DNA from: Ceratobasidium sp. AG-K
Taxonomy: Eukaryota > Basidiomycota > Agaricomycetes > Cantharellales > Ceratobasidiaceae
Direction: 5' to 3'
DNA length: 64,000 nt
Assembly: GCA_037039685.1 (NCBI GenBank)
Contig: JAWNGF010000002.1
Coordinates: 4,092,001-4,156,000 of the forward strand
This document shows, in pieces, positions 27,918 to 41,126 of this stretch. Position numbers and translations under genes: made by a program. Below the pieces are notes generated by a model. It saw nothing but the letters and a program-made list of their open reading frames with translations. It did no database searches and was not told where the DNA came from. Every line of letters begins with the position of its first letter. Position 1 is the first letter of the stretch.

Positions 27918-30900
27918 TGCAAAGGGTAAAAGGAGTTTTTTGAAAAAATGGTGTGAGAGTGGGCTAAGAGCGGACTGGTGCAAGTAGGCTGAGTAGCTGG
28001 GATGAGGACTTCAGCTGCCTTTCCTCTCATCCTTTTGTATTCTTGTGGTTTGAAATTTGGAGGAAGAGGGCCAGTGGGAAAGTCCTTCTGGAACTTTCTC
28101 ATCACTGGAGTCATATTGGCAAATTTTTCTGCCCATTCTTCCGTGTCTTCTAGAGGTCCATATCCTTTCCATCTGATGCAATATTTCAACCCATCAGGGT
28201 CTTGATGCCAATCAATGATCCTTTCTACCTCATATTCCTCCTCTCCTTCTTCCATAATGATTGGTGGAGGTTGGGGTTGGTTCCAATGGAAATCCTGATC
28301 TTCCTTGTAGTGAGTCAACATGTTTCCGTGGAATACGTCATGTATTTTCGTGGGCTTGGGGAGGTCAAGTTGGTACGCGTGTGAAGAAATTTGCTTCTTG
28401 ACAACAAAGGGACCGGTCTTTTTGTCATCAAGTTTTTTGCTTGGGCGCCTGGTTTTGATGTTGGTGGTTAGGAGCCACACGTTGTCCCCTTCCTTGTATT
28501 GCTTCCTTGGAAGTTCTTCCTTTGTTTGATGGTATTCCATCATGGCTTTTGCTTCTTCTCACACAGCCTCCATATCATTTGTCCATTTGTTGCCTTCCGG
28601 CAAGTGAGTCATGTAGTCCTCAATAATCCATTTTGGAGTCATCCCAGAGACAATCTCAAAGGGTGATTTGTTTGTCATGCAATTTTTGTGATTGTTGTGA
28701 CAGAATTCTGCAATAGGTAGCCATTTGGCCCAGTTGTCTGGTTGATGGTTGCAAAAAATTCTCAGCCATCCTTCTAACCATTGGTTTGTTTTTTCCGCAA
28801 AGCCATCAGTTTCTGGGTGGAAGGCGGTGCTGAAGGTTGGTTGGATATTGAGTCATTTGTACACCGCCTCCAGGAAGTGAGATTTGAAAGTTGTTCCTCT
28901 ATCAGAGACAGTGGTTTTTGGGAAGCTGTGGAGGCGCCATACCTCCTTGATGAAGATGTTGGCAAGTTGTTCCAAGTTGGTAGCTTTGTTGCAAGCAATG
29001 AAATGTGCCATTCTTGAGAAGCAATCTACAACCACAAGGACACTGTTGAAGCCTTCCAATCTTGGTAGTTTCACAATAAAATTGTAAGCAATGTTTTCCC
29101 AGGGTTTTTCCGGGATGGGTAAGGGTTTGAGCGGCAAGTGTCCTTTGCTTCCCTTCCCCCTTTGGCAGATTTTGCAGCTTTCAACAAATGGATTCACTTG
29201 GCTTTTCATGCCTGGCCAATAGTATTGTCTTCAGAGAAGTTCCAAGGTCCTTGCTTGTCCTTGGTGACCAGCCATGGGTGTGTCATGATTTAGTTGTAGC
29301 AGCTTCAGCTTGATATCTTTTTCGTCAGGGACGACAATCCTTCCTTGATACCACAGGAGGTCTTCCTCCCATTCATAGTCTTTGAATTGTTTTCTCACGG
29401 AAGGCAGAAGGGACTCTTTGTCCTTTGTGCTGGTAATCAAAGTTTGCAAGGCTTTGTCCTCTTCCTGTGCTTCTTTGAGGTCACTCATGAGGTCTGATCC
29501 CATCATGGCAGCAAAGCCCTTGAATCTCTTGGCGGAGATCATAGTCTGTTCCGCAGATGCAATGTCCCCATGGTTGCTTCTTCTAGAGAGAATGTCTGGC
29601 TTTTCCGACATCTTCCCAGGCCAATAGTGGATTTTGAAATTGTAACTTGCTAGCATCAGAAGCCATCTGTGGTGTCTTTGGTTGAAATTGACAGAGTCCT
29701 TCCAGTACGTCAAGTTTTTGTGGTCTGTGTAGATAATCACTGGTTCCTTTGTTCCTTCAAGGTGAATGCGCCAGTGTCTCAGTGCTTTGATGATAGCAAA
29801 AAGTTCCTTGTTGTGTGTGTCATAGTTCAACTCCGTGTCTTTGAAGCTCTTGGAGAGGAAGCCAATTGGGTGCAAGTAACTGTTGTCTTGTTGTTGGCTA
29901 AGGATTGCTCCTAAAGCGACTCCTGAGGCATCAGTTTCTAGGAAGTATTGCTTTGATTCATCTGGATGTGCCAGTACTGGTTCTTCCGAGATCATATTCT
30001 TCAACTTTTTGAAGGCTTCTTGGTGTACTTCCTTCCATTCCCATTTCTGGTCCTTTTGTATAAGCTGGGTAAGCGGTTTGACAATGGAGGAGAAGGAAAC
30101 CACAAATCTTCTGTAGAAGTTGCAGAAACCAACAAAAGCTTGTAGTTGCTTGACGGTTTTCGGAACCGGCCATTCCTGGATAGTCTTGATTTTGTCCTTG
30201 TTCATGGAGATACCATTTTTGTCCACAACAAATCCCACCCAATCGGCTTTTTTGCCGTAAAAAGTGCATTTCTTGAGGTTGCCATACAGATTGTTTTTTT
30301 GTAGTCTTTTGAGGACTTCTCTGATATCCAAAGTGTGTTGATTTCTTCCCCTAGAAATGATCAAGATGTCGTCAATGTAGACTACTATCTTTTTTCTGAT
30401 TTTGTCTCTGAAGATGTTGTCCATCATTATTTGGAAGGTCAAACATGTGTTTTTCAGTCCAAAGGCCATCACAGTGTATTCAAAGAGACCTTCAGAGGTG
30501 CTGAATGCTGTTTTCCATTCATCCCCTTCTCTAATTCTCACGTTCCAGAAACTGTTTTTCAGGTCCAGGGAGGTGATGAAGAGTTCTTCATTCGATTTGT
30601 CACTAGTCTTTTTGAAGATTTCCAGAAGTTGATCCATCAAGGGTATGGGGTAGCGATCCAGGATGGTTTCTGTGTTTGCCCCTCTGTAGTCAACAACTGG
30701 TCTCAGGTCAGGAACAGTCTGTCCTGGTTTCAAAGCTTTTGTGACAAAGAATAGGCTAGCGGCAATGGGGGAGTCGCTGGGTCTAATTCTTCCTGACTTG
30801 AGTTCTGATTTCACATATTCCTTTGTGGCTTCCCTTTCTCTTGGTGAGAGGGGATAAGCTTTCCTTGGTTTAGGAAGCCTATTGTTGTTGTAGAAGTCGA

Positions 30901-31537
30901 TTTTGCAGTCCCATTCCCTGTGTTCCGGCAGTTTGTTGTATTGTTCTTCATCAAAAACATCAGCAAAGTCCTTGAGTTCTTCTGGGAGTTCTTGTAACAT
31001 CCCTGCTTTTGCTTGGATGTCGAGCTCCTTTCTCTATTTGATAGAGAATGGGGCCCAGGAAATTTTGGGGTTTGTTTCCTTCAACCAAGTCATACCAAGG
31101 ATCATTGGCTGAGTTCCTGTTGGCATAACATAGAATCTTTGTTTGAAAGTTCTTCCTTTGATATCAAATTTCAATTTGCAACAGTGTCAGATAAGGTCTT
31201 TTTGGGTTTTCCTGTCAATCATCTCCACGTTCCTAGGGGTTTGTAAAGGGATCAAAGGAATGTTGTTTTTCTTTGCAAAGTTCAGGTCAATGAAGTTTCT
31301 ACTGGAGCCAGAGTCAATGAGAGTAGAGATGTTTTCCATGATTCCCTCTGCTTGTGCACATACCATGGGTGATTCATTTGTGGCTTTGCAGTAGTATAAA
31401 CTTTGCAGAGAGGGTATTGGGGCATCTTCACACACGGTGGAGAGATGCCCATCTAGCTTTCCAACTCCAAGTCGGTGGACTTGGCTTCCTCCGCTTCCCC
31501 TTTGTTCACTTTGCCGGCTTTCCCCTTCATCGGTGCC
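26864..31537 (-). pseudogene. pol: pol of family IV (nonsense codons only)
   Basis: One frame throughout. Protease STLIDSGSSRNFID near 31310; RT with MAFGLKNTCLTFQ and intact YIDD near 30370; RNase H with ETDASGVALGA and YTDHKNL; integrase with a CKICQRGKG finger near 29165 and DRGTTF; SH3-like and chromodomain parts (EEEYEVERI...IRWKGYGPLEDTEEW) near 28260-28100. Stops near 31187, 29231, 28853 and 28560 are TGA at expected Arg positions and one near 31015 is TAG. The frame stays open past the chromodomain across ORF3 to 26864; this Pro/Ser/Thr-rich tail is the out-of-frame reading of ORF3. Confidence 0.88.
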
Positions 31538-33258
31538 TTTCCCTTGTCTTTGTAGGTCCATTCCTTTTTGCAATCAGCAATTGTGTGTCCCGCTTCTCCA
31601 CATTTGATGCAGAGGTTGTTTTCCTTGCGGTGTGTTTTTTCAGCCTTCGGAACAAGATCTCCTTTCACTTGTTTGGAAGGCCTGGATCCTTTGGCCTTTT
31701 CTTCCTTCTTTCCTTTGTTTTGCAGATTGGTGAGCTTCTGAATTTCTTTGGCTTGAAGGGCAATATTGATCCATCCTTCTAGATCCCTCTGTGCAGTGGT
31801 CCTTCTATCCCTGAGTTCTTTGCAGACAAGTTCTGCTTTGATGAGTCTGCTCAGCCCTTGCCTAAAACGCGCACTCAGGGCAGCGTCGTTCCAATCGAGT
31901 TCTTGTGCAAGAAGTTGGAATTCAGAGACGTATTTGCCTACGGACTTGTTTTGATAGAGGTGTTGGATCCCTTGTTCTGCTTGGATTTTCTTGCTAGGGT
32001 TGCTCCACTGCTTCTCATAGGCGTTTTGGAAAGCTTCCCATGATTCCAGCCAAGGATGGTTTTCCCTGTTGTTGTATCAATTGAGAGCGGGTTGTGCCCA
32101 ATTTCCTGCCGTGCCTTCTGCCATGTTCATAAGGGTGGCAACGATCCGACGTTCTTCAGTGTCATATTGGTTTGGGTTCAAACGGAAAAATGCTTTCATT
32201 TGTGCAAGGAATGTTTCGGCGGCCGTTCCTCTTGTTCCTTTGAATGCTTTGGGCATCTTGATACGTGGGCCTGATCCATTCCTGTTTGCACCTTGTCCTG
32301 TTTGGATGATAAAGGTTCTCCCTTCATCCCTGATCTGGTATCCTGATTGTCCTTGCACCTCAAATGAGGGTGATATCCTTCCTTGGAGTGAAATGTTTCT
32401 CCTGTGTGGAGGAGGTTCCCTAGGGTTTGGGACTTCCATGGAAGTTTGTCTGGATTCCTTGCGTCTGTGATCCAATTCTACTTGGGCATTGGCTCCAATT
32501 TTTTCAAGAAGGTCAAATGTTTCTTGTCCCCCTGTCTGGATTTCCCTAAGTCGATTGGTTTGATCTTGTAATCCTTCTGCAACTTCTTCATCAATTTGTC
32601 CTAGGGCAAGGGTGATATTTCTCATTCCCTCAGCCATTCTTCCCATGGTTTCTTCCATTCTGTCAATACGTCCTACTTGATTTTGCAGGTTCTGAGTAAT
32701 CAGCTGATTTTGAGCCACCAGTTGTTGGTTGATATACTCAAAGTTTTCTACAGATCGTTCAAATATTTGTTCAATCCTTTGTTGTGCGCAATCAACGTTT
32801 TGGAGATGCTCGTAAAAGGTGTTGACCCCGTCTTTGGTTCTGGATGCAATGCGCTCAATCTGCTGCATCATGTTGTTGCTTTCCTGCTGCTGAAGATCCC
32901 ATCTTCTTTCCAGTCCCTTGATGCAGAGTGCCTGTACTGCTTTCTTGTTGATACTGGACTTGTAATGTATTGAAGATTCTTTCCAATGTTTGTACTGCGT
33001 GTCCATTGGTGTTTTCAATGATGATTTCCCTTCTCAATCTTTTGTCTTTGGAGATGGTTTCTATGCTCCTTTGTGATTTGAAGGTAGCGGGAACGCTTGC
33101 CACACTTTGGCTTCTGGATGCTACCATCATCACTGGAACTATACTGGGAGTAGGAGGTGCTGGAGTAGTCTGTGGGAAAAAATTGTCTAAGTTTGGCATC
33201 TCAAGGGGTTGCCTAGGCCCAAGGAGTGCAGGTAGTGGTATTGATGGCCCTGGTGTTG
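31453..33258 (-). pseudogene. gag: gag of family IV, main part
   Basis: The capsid-like domain and CCHC knuckle (CIKCGEAGHTIADC, near 31600) are clear. Upstream is a long helical region with NQLITQNLQNQ-type repeats. A TGA at 32079-32077 lies in an Arg position, and a frameshift near 32945 joins the frame of 33199-32855 to that of 33018-32077. The frame reaches the I-b insertion at 33258 and resumes at 40491. Confidence 0.85.
31537..31543 (-). promoter_or_regulatory. Candidate -1 frameshift heptamer GGGAAAG (family IV)
   Basis: Gag codons AAG GGA AAG put G-GGA-AAG in phase; the -1 frame is open from here into protease. The heptamer ends in G, and it lies about 85 nt before the gag stop, further than in families I to III, so this is less certain. 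Confidence 0.45.
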
Positions 33259-33714
33259 TGTTGTGAGCCAGCTCACTCCATCGGACTCGCCTGTTGTCTT
33301 GCCCGCCTGTTTCCTTCTTTTCTGTTGTGTTTCCGTTTCCGTTTGCCGCGTTGCCACCTTCTTGTGGTTTTTCTGTTACATTGTGTAACGCGGCTGTGCT
33401 TTGTACGAGTCATGTCTGTTCATACAGCATGACTCACATGGACACTCCTGACTGGTTGACTGCGTTGACTCATGTGGCTGCACCTTGTATGACTCGGCCT
33501 CTTTGTGAATATTTATAGAGGACCAACAAGCCTGGAAACCACAGCTTGTTTTGTCTTGTCAAACATCCCCTTTGAGTGACACTTTGAACCACCCCTACCC
33601 TCAAAAGCCTACAGACACTTAAGTGTGTTGCGGTTCAAGAGGTCACTTAGGTCTTAGTGCCGTCCACTCTCCATCACGGCTTGTCTCATAGCCACCAAGA
33701 AGAAGCCTACAACA
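33259..33714 (+). repeat. 5' LTR of I-b
   Basis: 456 bp, TGTTGTGAGC to CCTACAACA. ATTTATAG at 33511 replaces the TATATATA of I-a; AGCTTGTTTTGT (33543-33554) lies 32 nt downstream and is complementary to the PBS at 33717-33728. Confidence 0.94.
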
Positions 33715-33716
33715 TT

Positions 33717-33728
33717 ACAAAACAAGCT
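33717..33728 (+). promoter_or_regulatory. Self-complementary primer-binding site (I-b)
   Basis: ACAAAACAAGCT, 2 nt after the LTR, exact complement of 33543-33554. Confidence 0.68.
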
Positions 33729-33742
33729 TAACAACATACAAT

Positions 33743-35743
33743 ATGTCTATTCAAGAAGATGGAGGGTCACACCCCTCATCCACTATATCAACAAGGAGAG
33801 GACCCAGTCGGGCAGCAAGGCCCACAGGATCACTAAACGAACAAGATATCGCACAAATTCAAGCGGGAGGTCCTGCCCGATCACGCTCCCAAAGCCAAAC
33901 ATCAATGCCGGGAGCTTTCGGCATCGCCGACATGACAATTGTACAAGAGGAAGAACCCACTATCATGAATAGGGAACCAGGAGATCTCACAAATGACCCC
34001 ACTCCAGCAGCAATTCGCATTCCAACTGGAAGTCCAGGGCCATCACGTCCCTTGTGGCCACTAGGGACTAGGGGACAGTTCTTTTCTCCCCAACCTGAGG
34101 CTCATGGGGGCGTGTCACTCGTTCCCATTAGACCTCCTCCTACACCACACATCCCGAATGTCCCTACAGTCCCCCAAATTGGAGGAACCATCACCAACGC
34201 AGGACCAATTCCAGTGGCTTCCCAGCCAGTCACACCAGCGATTCCAGCACCACCATATGTCCCACAGGGTTACTCGGGACAATTAGCCCTGGTACAACAA
34301 AGCACCGGTGATCCAGGAAGCTCAAGTTCAAGTTCCAGCTCTAGCAGCAGGACTGTAATCAGTAATCTAGACGACCTGGATGACCTTCTAGAAGGAAGAC
34401 ACAACGCCACCCTTAGGGTTATAGACGGAATGAGAGTCACTATAGATCAAAGGCTTAGCAGTCTAGAACAGGTCACACAAGTCCTAGCAAACAACCAGCA
34501 AATCTTTAATGAATCCATCAACACCCTACAAGGCACCTTAACGGACATTCTGAACTTGGCAAGAAACGGCGAACATAATTCCTTCCTAGTCGGTCAAGAC
34601 GTAACCTGCCTTCGAAATGAGGTTACCAACACTCAAGGACTAGTAAACAATGTACGCAAAGAACTCAACACTACCAGACAAGGGCAACTCGAATGGAACG
34701 AGGCAGTAACACAAGGATTAGAAACCTTATGACAGGAAGGAACCTCCTTCACTGCCAAAATCACGGAAGTTCAGGAAACTATCAACAACATGCAAGAAGA
34801 AATGGACGAAGCATCCCTGCACGGGATCCCCTCCAGGCGATCAAATTCTCCACCACATCCAGACGCAGAATCCACCAGGATTGACGAATTGGAATTGAGA
34901 ATCCAACGACTGATTGAGAACCCAAACATTGCTAGCGGACCACGTCGTCCCAAGGTGACTCGTCCAGAAGCCTTTGACGGAAAAAAAGGAGAAGGTGCCG
35001 AAATCTTCATCACACAAATGGAGAGCTACTTTGTACGTCTAGGCGATCAATACACTTCCAACAAAGAAAGGATCCGCAAAGCTCTAGCAAACTTCAAATC
35101 CGAGAACAAAGCCGCCACTCACTGGGCACAAGTACTCTTACGATCACTTAACCAAGGAGAAAACAACCAAAATCTCACCTCATGGGAAAGTTTCAAGGCA
35201 CACTTCATGGAACAGTTCAGCGACCCCAACAAAAAAGCTAAAGCCAAATCAGACATCCAAAAATGCAAACAGAACAACTCTGTAGCAAACTATGCTTCAG
35301 AATTCCGGTATCTTCTGGTAGACGTAAATTGGGGACAAGAAGCTCTGATCAACCAATTCAAGGAAGGGTTGAAGTCTGAAGTCAAGACCGAACTAGCTCG
35401 TTTCGAGCTAACCCTGATCAATGAAGATGGGACAGAACGAGAACTTTCCCTCGACCGGTGGATCTCAATCGCAATCTCTATCGACCAGAAGCTGCAACAA
35501 ATCAAGGCCTCTACAGGGAAGAAGGCAGCCCAACCAACCGCTAGCGGACAATCCTCTACAAAGCGGCTGCCCGATGAAGTATACAAAGCAAGGATAGCAG
35601 CCAACTGCTGCCTGAAGTGTGGGCAGGAAGGACACCGCTCATTCAAATGCCTGTCCAAGGAATGGATAATGACGGAACCTAGCATTAAAGGAAGGGAAGC
35701 AACAATTGTGGAAGACTTGGGAAAAGCAGGGGTCTCCCTCTAA
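33743..35743 (+). pseudogene. gag: gag of I-b (one nonsense codon)
   Basis: 667-codon frame, the same architecture as I-a: Pro/Ser-rich N terminus, Ser run, helical NNQQ region, capsid-like domain, CCHC knuckle (CLKCGQEGHRSFKC). One TGA at 34730-34732 corresponds to CGA (Arg) in I-a, a direct CpG to TpG change. The end of the frame carries the frameshift cassette. Confidence 0.9.
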
Positions 35744-35760
35744 CTGTGTGTGGAGAGACC
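35719..35760 (+). promoter_or_regulatory. -1 frameshift signal (I-b)
   Basis: GGGAAAA at 35719-35725, 5-nt spacer, GGTCTC (35731-35736) pairing with GAGACC (35755-35760); the loop is identical to that of I-a. Confidence 0.74.
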
Positions 35761-38700
35761 AAAAAACCGGCAACGGAAACAATGTACTTTAGAGGAACAA
35801 ATGAGTCAACCATTGTTTACGCAAACGTTGCCGGAATCACAGAACTTATCCCAACCCTCATCGATTCTGGAGCATCAAAGAACTTCTTGGACATCTCTTG
35901 GGCTCGATCCAACAATATTCCACTCATGGAGCTTCCCACTCTGAGGAAAGTAATCGGTATCCAGGGGAAGGAACTCTCTCACCAAATACGTTTCAAAGCT
36001 AAGCTGGAACTAAACGTGGAGGGAAGAACCTTCAAACAAGTCTTCTTTGCTATGCCTACTGGGGAAACTAAACTTATCCTAGGATTGGAATGGTTAGAAG
36101 AAGCAAACCCGGTCATCGATTGGAAAACGAAGCACATATCATGGCGGCCAGAACCCATCCAAGCAAGAACGGCCTCAATAGACGACCTACCGGAAGAATT
36201 CAAGGAATTTGCCAATGTCTTCAGCAAAGAGAAATTCAAAAGAATCCCGGATCATTGACCATACGACTGCGCCATCAACTTCAAGGAAGGAGCTGAACTT
36301 CCAAAACCAGCCAGACCTATCCCACTCTCTCCGGCAGAATCTATTGCACTAAGAGAATACCTGGATGAAGAAATCGCGGCGGGAAAGATTCGACCAAGCA
36401 AATCACCCATTGCATCACCTTGTTTCTTTGTCAAAAAACCAATCAATCCAAAAAATCCAGGGGCAGTTCGCCAACTACGACTTGTTCAAGACCTCAGAGG
36501 AGTAAACGCCATTACAAAGGACGACAGATTCCCAATGCCCCTAATGGAAGACCTCCTGGATAAAATCAAGGACGCGAAAATTTTCTCCAAGATCGATCTG
36601 CGCATGGGTTTCAACAATATCAGAATTAGAGAAGGCGACAAATTGAAGACAGCTTTCAGAACAAAAGAAGGACTCTTTGAATACGTCGTCATGCCTTTTG
36701 GACTAAAAAACGCACCCGCCATTTTCCAAAGATATATGAATCACATTTTCCATGATCTTATCGACGTATGTGTCATAGTATACATTGACGACATCTTAGT
36801 CTTCTCTAAGGACAGAAGCCAACATACCGTGGATGTCAGAAGAGTGCTAAGGATCTTACTGGAGGAAAATCTTTTCGCAAAGCTTCCAAAATGCGAATTC
36901 TTTGTCACCAAATTGACATATACGGGACTTGGAATCAGCGATTCTGGGATCTCAATGGAGGAAGAAAAAGTCAAGGCAATAAAGGAATGGAAGGAACCAA
37001 GAACAGTCAAGCAGGTCCAAGCATTCCTAGGATTCGCAAATTTCTACCAAAGATTCGTACCAAATTTCAGCCGATTAGCAAAACCCCTGACAACCTTAAC
37101 AAAAAAGGACAACAAATGGGAATGGGGAAACGATCAGCAGGAAGCCTTTAAAGCCCTAAAAGCGGAAATCAGCAAGGAACCAACTCTATGCCATCCGAAC
37201 CCTGACAAACCCTTCTTCTTGGAAACAGACGCAAGTGGAGTAGCAATGGGAGCAATCCTGTCACAAAGGCAGGATGACAGCTACCTACACCCTATTGCTT
37301 TTCTTTCGAAATCTTTCAACGAGGCTCAACTCAACTACGACGTCCACAATAAGGAACTTATGGCAATTATAGAATCTTTAACACATTGGAGACTATACCT
37401 CAAAGGAACAAAGGACCCTATCACCATCTACACCGATCATAGGAACCTACAGTTCTGGAAGGAAGCAAGGACTTTCAACCGTCAACACGCAAGATGGCAC
37501 CAATTGCTTGCTTCCTATAACTTTGACATCATATACCGCCCTGGAATCCTGTCGTCTAAACCGGACCCATTGTCTAGACGATCAGACCATGAAGATACCC
37601 CCACACCTGAACAAGTCATGATAGCTGTCGAAAGGTTCAAGGGGTTTATGGGACAAGTAGACACAGATATCATAGAAACTCTCAAGGAAGCACAAGAAAC
37701 AGACGAAGGATTGGCACAAATCAAAGAAATTTGCAAATCGAGGGAAACGCTACCAAAAACCCTACAACACAGTGCAAAAGATTATGATTTCAAGGAAGGA
37801 CTATTATGGTTCAAGGGAAGGATTTACGTGCCAGAAGATAAGGAACCCAGGCTGGCCATCATGCAAGTTCACCACGACTCAAAAATCGCGGGTCATCAAG
37901 GACAAGCTAGAACTTTGGAACTAATATCGAGAAGATACTTCTGGCCGGGAATGAAGCAAAGCGTAAACAGATACGTGGAATCCTGTGAGACTTGCCAACG
38001 GACAAAGGGATCAAAATCAATAGTTCCGATCAAGCCTCTAGAGATTCCAAAAGGACCATGGGAAGACATAGCGTTTGATTTTGTAGTGAAATTACCAAAA
38101 TCAAAAGGAGCAGATAGCATCTTAGTTGTGGTGGACCAATTCTCAAGAATGGCGCATTTCATACCCTGCAAAGAATCTCACACGGCGAGCGACCTTGCAA
38201 ACCTTTTTGTCACAAATGTTTGGAAACTACACGGCTTTCCAAAAAGCACAATCTCAGACAGGGGGACTACTTTCAACTCTAAACTTATGAAAGCCATTTA
38301 TGAGAAAATTGGAACTAGCCCAGGTTTCAGTACTGCCTACCACCCCCAAACGGATGGAATAACAGAGAGAATAAATCAATGGATGGAAGGATGGCTACAA
38401 TCATTTGTCAACTACCGACAGGATGACTGGGCGGACTTGTTGCCTATTGCGGAATTCAGCTATAATCTACAGAAGCACCGCGTAACGGGTAGTTCCCCTT
38501 TCGAAATTGTCTACAGCAGGGAACCACTATGGAACGTCTCTGCAGAAGAATCAGCGGTTCCGGAAGCAAACAACATCACGGAAAATTGGCGAAAAATCCA
38601 TGACAAAGCAATTGCATCAATGGAAAGCCAAAGGCTCCCAGAAGAGGAGCCAAGAAACGAGTACAAGGAAGGAGATCTAGTATGGCTTGTGGGAAAGAAC

Positions 38701-39570
38701 ATTCAAACAAAAAGACCCTCAAAAAAGCTGGATAACAAGAAACACGGGCCGTTTATTGTGAAACGAAAGATAGGGTCACACGCTTATGAACTCACTTTGC
38801 TGGCAACAATGAGGGTGCACCCTGTTTTCCACATCGATTTGCTCAGCCCTTACAAAGAAGATACAGAATTCAGCCGAAACCAACCCTGACCACCGCCGAT
38901 CATAACAGAAGAAGGAGAAGAGGAATACGAAGTAGAAAAAATCGTGGATTGGAAGAAAACTAAGGATGGGCTCTTCTACAGGGTCAGATGGAAGGGTTAT
39001 GGGGAAGAAGAAGACACGGAACAAAGGGCAGAAGACTTTGGCCACCTGTCCAAGATCATCAAGGACTTGCTATGGCGACACCCCAAGGCTCCAACACCTT
39101 CTAACTATGTTCCGAAAAAGATAAAAGGAAAGGGGAGCACAATTAGTAGCGACATCTGCAAGACTTGCAACTACTCCAAGCTTCATTCCTCGCTCAACTC
39201 TCTAAATCTTCTCTGCTCTCCACAATGCCTGCCGTCTCCCGCCCCACCATCGTCAACAACCTCACCCGCGTCCTGGACGGACCAGCGTTTGCTACGGCAA
39301 GAATCCTTGACGCTGGAGCCGCGCTCTACATCTTCAAGAGGTCCCAGCAAGGCTCAGGAAGAATGCACTTTAGGGCGTCAGACGACGTTCTCCACTCAGA
39401 CTTGGGCAAATTCCAGTGGGTCGGCAAAAAATGGCCAACAAAAATGCAGCTCGCAAGAAAAGACATCTTTGTCTGTCGAGGATGCGCAGCCTTTCAAGTG
39501 TCGGAGGTGGTCCTACTGTCCACCCACATGCTCAGAGTCGTTGAATGGGGACAAGAAGGTGCATGCTTGA
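35725..39570 (+). pseudogene. pol: pol of I-b (two nonsense codons)
   Basis: All domains in one frame: protease LIDSGASKNF, RT with intact YIDD, RNase H ETDASGVAMGA, integrase HHCC finger and DDE core, chromodomain. TGA at 36256-36258 lies where I-a has CGC (Arg), between protease and RT. TGA at 38887-38889 lies before the chromodomain, where I-a has CAA; I-f has TGA at the same site, so the ancestral codon was probably CGA. The tail to 39570 overlaps ORF3. Confidence 0.9.
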
Positions 39571-39989
39571 GCGAGTGGGTACCAGGGTACGACGGGAGGC
39601 AACCAATGCTGCGACCTCGGTGGAACGACGCCTGGGACGCCAACTACGAGAGGGACCTGAGCGACTGGAAGATGGAAAGGGGAAGGTACCAGAAGGAGAA
39701 GTTTGAATGGGCGCCAAACTGGTGGAAGTGGGAGGAAACAGACATGTCAGCATGGAAGGAGACGGAGCCAGACGTGCGACAATGGGACAAGGAGTTTGTG
39801 GAGGCTCAGGAAAGGGTTTTGGACTGGTCCAAGGCCGACTGGACAAAAGAGGAGACATGGGAAGAATGGGAGAAGTTCTCGGACAAACCGGGGAACACCG
39901 CGTTCAATCCCATCGACCTGACCTTGGAGGAAGATGAAGGGCTTGAGGAATATATGCTGAGGAAGGGAAAGGACTGCGCGGTGCAGTAA
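39225..39989 (+). CDS. ORF3 of I-b, intact, 254 aa
   Basis: Same length and start (MPAVS) as in I-a, 104 nt after ATAAAAGG at 39121. It keeps the cysteine pair (VCRGC instead of VCQGC), the Trp-rich helical part and the SIM-like NPIDLTLEEDEG. It is uninterrupted although gag and pol of this copy carry three stops in total. Function unknown. Confidence 0.8.
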   Translation: MPAVSRPTIVNNLTRVLDGPAFATARILDAGAALYIFKRSQQGSGRMHFRASDDVLHSDLGKFQWVGKKWPTKMQLARKDIFVCRGCAAFQVSEVVLLSTHMLRVVEWGQEGACLSEWVPGYDGRQPMLRPRWNDAWDANYERDLSDWKMERGRYQKEKFEWAPNWWKWEETDMSAWKETEPDVRQWDKEFVEAQERVLDWSKADWTKEETWEEWEKFSDKPGNTAFNPIDLTLEEDEGLEEYMLRKGKDCAVQ

Positions 39990-40030
39990 GTCCATTCAGG
40001 TCCCCCAAATGGACCCATAGGGGGGAGTAA

Positions 40031-40486
40031 TGTCGTGAGCCAGCTCACTCCATCGGACTCGCCTGTTGTCTTGCCCGCCTGTTTCCTTCTTTTCTGTTGT
40101 GTTTCCGTTTCCGTTTGCCGCGTTGCCACCTTCTTGTGGTTTTTCTGTTACATTGTGTAACGCAGCTGTGCTTTGTACGAGTCATGTCTGTTCATACAGC
40201 ATGACTCACATGGACACTCCTGACTGGTTGACTGCATTGACTCATGTGGCTGCGCCTTGTATGACTCGGCCTCTTTGTGAATATTTATAGAGGACCAACA
40301 AGCCTGGAAACCCCAGCTTGTTTTGTCTCATCAAACATCCCCTTTGAGTGACACTTTGAACCACCCCTACCCTCAAGAGCCTACAGACACTTAAGTGTGT
40401 TGCGGTTCAAGAGGTCACTTAGGTCTTAGTGCCGTCCACTCTCCATCACGGCTTGTCTCATAGCCACCAAGAAGAAGCCTATGACA
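40031..40486 (+). repeat. 3' LTR of I-b
   Basis: 456 bp, preceded by the polypurine run AGGGGGGAGTAA. It ends CCTATGACA and is followed by the duplication TGTTG. Confidence 0.94.
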
Positions 40487-40703
40487 TGTTGTGTTCCTTT
40501 GCCCCAATTGCGCCGTTCCTGTTGGTTGAATGACCCTAATTGCCTGTGGGCTGGCTATTGTTTCTGGATCTCTTTGTAGAGTCACAGGTGGCGGCATGTT
40601 GTCTGTGATTTCAATCACCCTGATGGTAGGGGATGTTGATTGTTCATTGGAATTGGTGGGTTCTTCCTGCAAAGTTTTGACTATGTTGCCAATTCCTCCT
40701 GGG
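40487..40703 (-). pseudogene. gag: gag of family IV, N-terminal middle piece
   Basis: Between the I-b and family III insertions. In its own sense it encodes GGIGNIVKTLQEEP...IRVIEITDNMPPP and joins, after removing the two elements and one copy of each duplication, to the pieces at 33258 and 47653. Low complexity and probably disordered, as in family I gag N termini. Confidence 0.75.
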
Positions 40704-41116
40704 TGTCCCGACTTGGGTCAATTAGGTATATAAAGGTTAAGGGGTTTGACTTAGACAAGTCTTAGAACCCAAGGAGTAGTGATAGTAAGGGGATTTGATT
40801 GAGCAAGTCCTAGTGGAGAGGAGGTCAAGCCTTGTTGTTAACCAGCTTGACCTCTGGGTTTATATACATGAGGGATCAAGGCCATGTCATCATCTATCAG
40901 TGTGGGAAAGCCAAGTACAACCAATGACAAGCAAGATAAGAGATATGACTCAACATTCTGGAAGTTCTGGAAGCATCACTGATATCAAATGAAAAGACAA
41001 ATACATCACCTGATACAAGTTAAGCGCCAGAGGACATTTGTACCAAAAAAGGAAAGTGTTCGGAAAAAAAGATATAAAATCAGAATAAAATGTCTGAGCT
41101 TAGTCAGCTCATGACA
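40704..41116 (-). repeat. 3' LTR of family III
   Basis: 413 bp, TGTCCCGACT to GCTCATGACA on the plus strand. The polypurine tract (own sense AGGAGGGGGTAA) lies at 41117-41128. Confidence 0.94.
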
Positions 41117-41126
41117 TTACCCCCTC

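Larger units (their letters stand above)
33259..40486 (+). mobile_element. Family I element I-b, full-length, nested in the family IV gag
   Basis: 7,228 bp, two 456-bp LTRs with about 8 differences, mostly CpG transitions, and target duplication TGTTG at 33254-33258 and 40487-40491. It is close to I-a along its whole length but with TGA codons in gag (34730) and pol (36256, 38887). ORF3 is intact. Confidence 0.94.
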